Assembly (NCBI GenBank): GCA_028819835.1
Contig: JAPPKR010000282.1
Span: 1 to 14,346, forward strand
Length of the DNA: 14,346 nucleotides
Source of the DNA: a bacterium
Lineage (GTDB): Bacteria; Actinomycetota; Acidimicrobiia; UBA5794; ZC4RG35
Direction: 5' to 3'
The number at the start of each line of letters is the position of its first letter. Positions within the stretch are counted from its first letter, which is position 1. Positions 13,823 to 14,346 of the stretch are shown here, piece after piece. The position numbers and the translations under genes are program-made. The notes beneath the pieces were generated by a model. The model was not told where the DNA came from and did no database searches. It was given only the letters and a program-made list of their open reading frames with translations.

Positions 13823-14346
13823 CCGTCCCACAACGGCTCGTCCACCCGCCATGAGACCGGATTGTTCCACCTGTCGGCGTACGCCACTTCATGGACGGGG
13901 CCACGTTGCGCCAGTCCCCACCTGCCCTTGGGGTAACCGCAGGAGACCGCCGCCGCTTGCTTCCATCCCCGCCCCGGGGGGACGCCCAGAAGTTCGTCGG
14001 TCTCCTCCGCCTTGAACTCGCCCAGGATGGTGGTGAGACAGGTGCCCACCTGGTGCCCGCGGGCCGCCAGCATGGCGCTCCACACCGCCGGATAGATGGA
14101 TGCGCCCGAGGGGTCTCCCCTCGCGTAGAAGAACAGCCACAACGGGATCTGGGAGCCGTGGTCGGCCAGCCATTGTGCCGAGTTGATAATCCGCAGGGTT
14201 CCCTGGTCGTCCTCTCGGCGCGCTTTCTCCAAGGCCTTGCCGTAGACCCTTTCCAACAGGATGGCGAAGGCATCCTGGTACAGCGTCCCGACGGCTGATC
14301 GGACTTCGGGATCTGTGACCGCCACGAATCGCCAGTTCTGCGCGTT
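13819..14346 (-). CDS. Nitroreductase family protein (partial, N-terminus outside window)
   Basis: The visible 175 residues are the middle and C-terminal part of a nitroreductase-fold FMN protein, which uses NAD(P)H to reduce nitro compounds, quinones or related substrates. At the window edge the frame reads N-A-Q-N-W-R-F, the N-x-Q-x-W-R-F element near the FMN phosphate site in this family. Later come 'ARGHQVGTCLTTI' and 'GYPKGRWG', also typical. The open frame runs off the right edge, so the true start is not visible; the internal GTG at 14325 is not the start. It converges on the dGTPase-like gene, with the two stop codons overlapping. The substrate is unknown. Confidence 0.85.
   Translation of the reverse strand, partial: NAQNWRFVAVTDPEVRSAVGTLYQDAFAILLERVYGKALEKARREDDQGTLRIINSAQWLADHGSQIPLWLFFYARGDPSGASIYPAVWSAMLAARGHQVGTCLTTILGEFKAEETDELLGVPPGRGWKQAAAVSCGYPKGRWGLAQRGPVHEVAYADRWNNPVSWRVDEPLWDG

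Overview
The window is GC-rich (long spurious reading frames lie antisense to most genes) and densely packed, with alternative TTG/GTG starts and some apparently leaderless genes. These traits, the actinobacterial-looking winged-helix protein at the left end and a reductase related to mycobacterial FabG4 suggest an Actinomycetota chromosome, perhaps an environmental Acidimicrobiia-type lineage. The phylum is an inference and the class a guess. I see no tRNA, rRNA, CRISPR array, insertion sequence or phage gene.

Layout. (1) 1-1190: an AlkZ/HTH_42-type winged-helix protein lacking the usual glutamine motif. (2) 1191-1555: a gene-free stretch with a promoter-like site, alternating complementary hexamers and a weak terminator-like hairpin, possibly a small RNA. 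(3) 1556-2278 (-): a DUF169 protein. (4) 2543-4985 (+): a thiolase, then two overlapping genes that look like the two halves of a FabG4-type ketoacyl reductase. (5) 5067-5680 (+): a VapBC toxin-antitoxin pair behind an AT-rich operator-like region. (6) 5699-8805 (-): a probable operon of creatininase-family amidohydrolase, luciferase-like flavin monooxygenase and D-2-hydroxyacid dehydrogenase. (7) 8831-10138 (+): a divergent amidohydrolase-superfamily protein that has lost two expected metal/catalytic residues. Its start is 25 bases from the creatininase start, and a 38-base dyad of four related half-sites covers that junction. (8) 10166-12706 (-): dnaX and recR, with no ybaB between them. (9) 12800-13822 (+): a dGTP triphosphohydrolase-like HD protein. 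(10) 13819-14346 (-): the C-terminal part of a nitroreductase cut by the window edge.

How the genes may work together. The thiolase and split reductase form a beta-ketoacyl-CoA module: C-C bond making or breaking plus reduction or oxidation of the 3-keto group. The creatininase, monooxygenase, dehydrogenase and amidohydrolase look like one co-regulated unit for a nitrogenous or cyclic-amide substrate that I cannot name. The dnaX, recR and dgt genes are ordinary replication, repair and nucleotide-pool functions. The best candidates for something new are the four-gene catabolic unit with its shared dyad and altered amidohydrolase, the split FabG4-type enzyme and the structured gene-free stretch at 1.3-1.5 kb.
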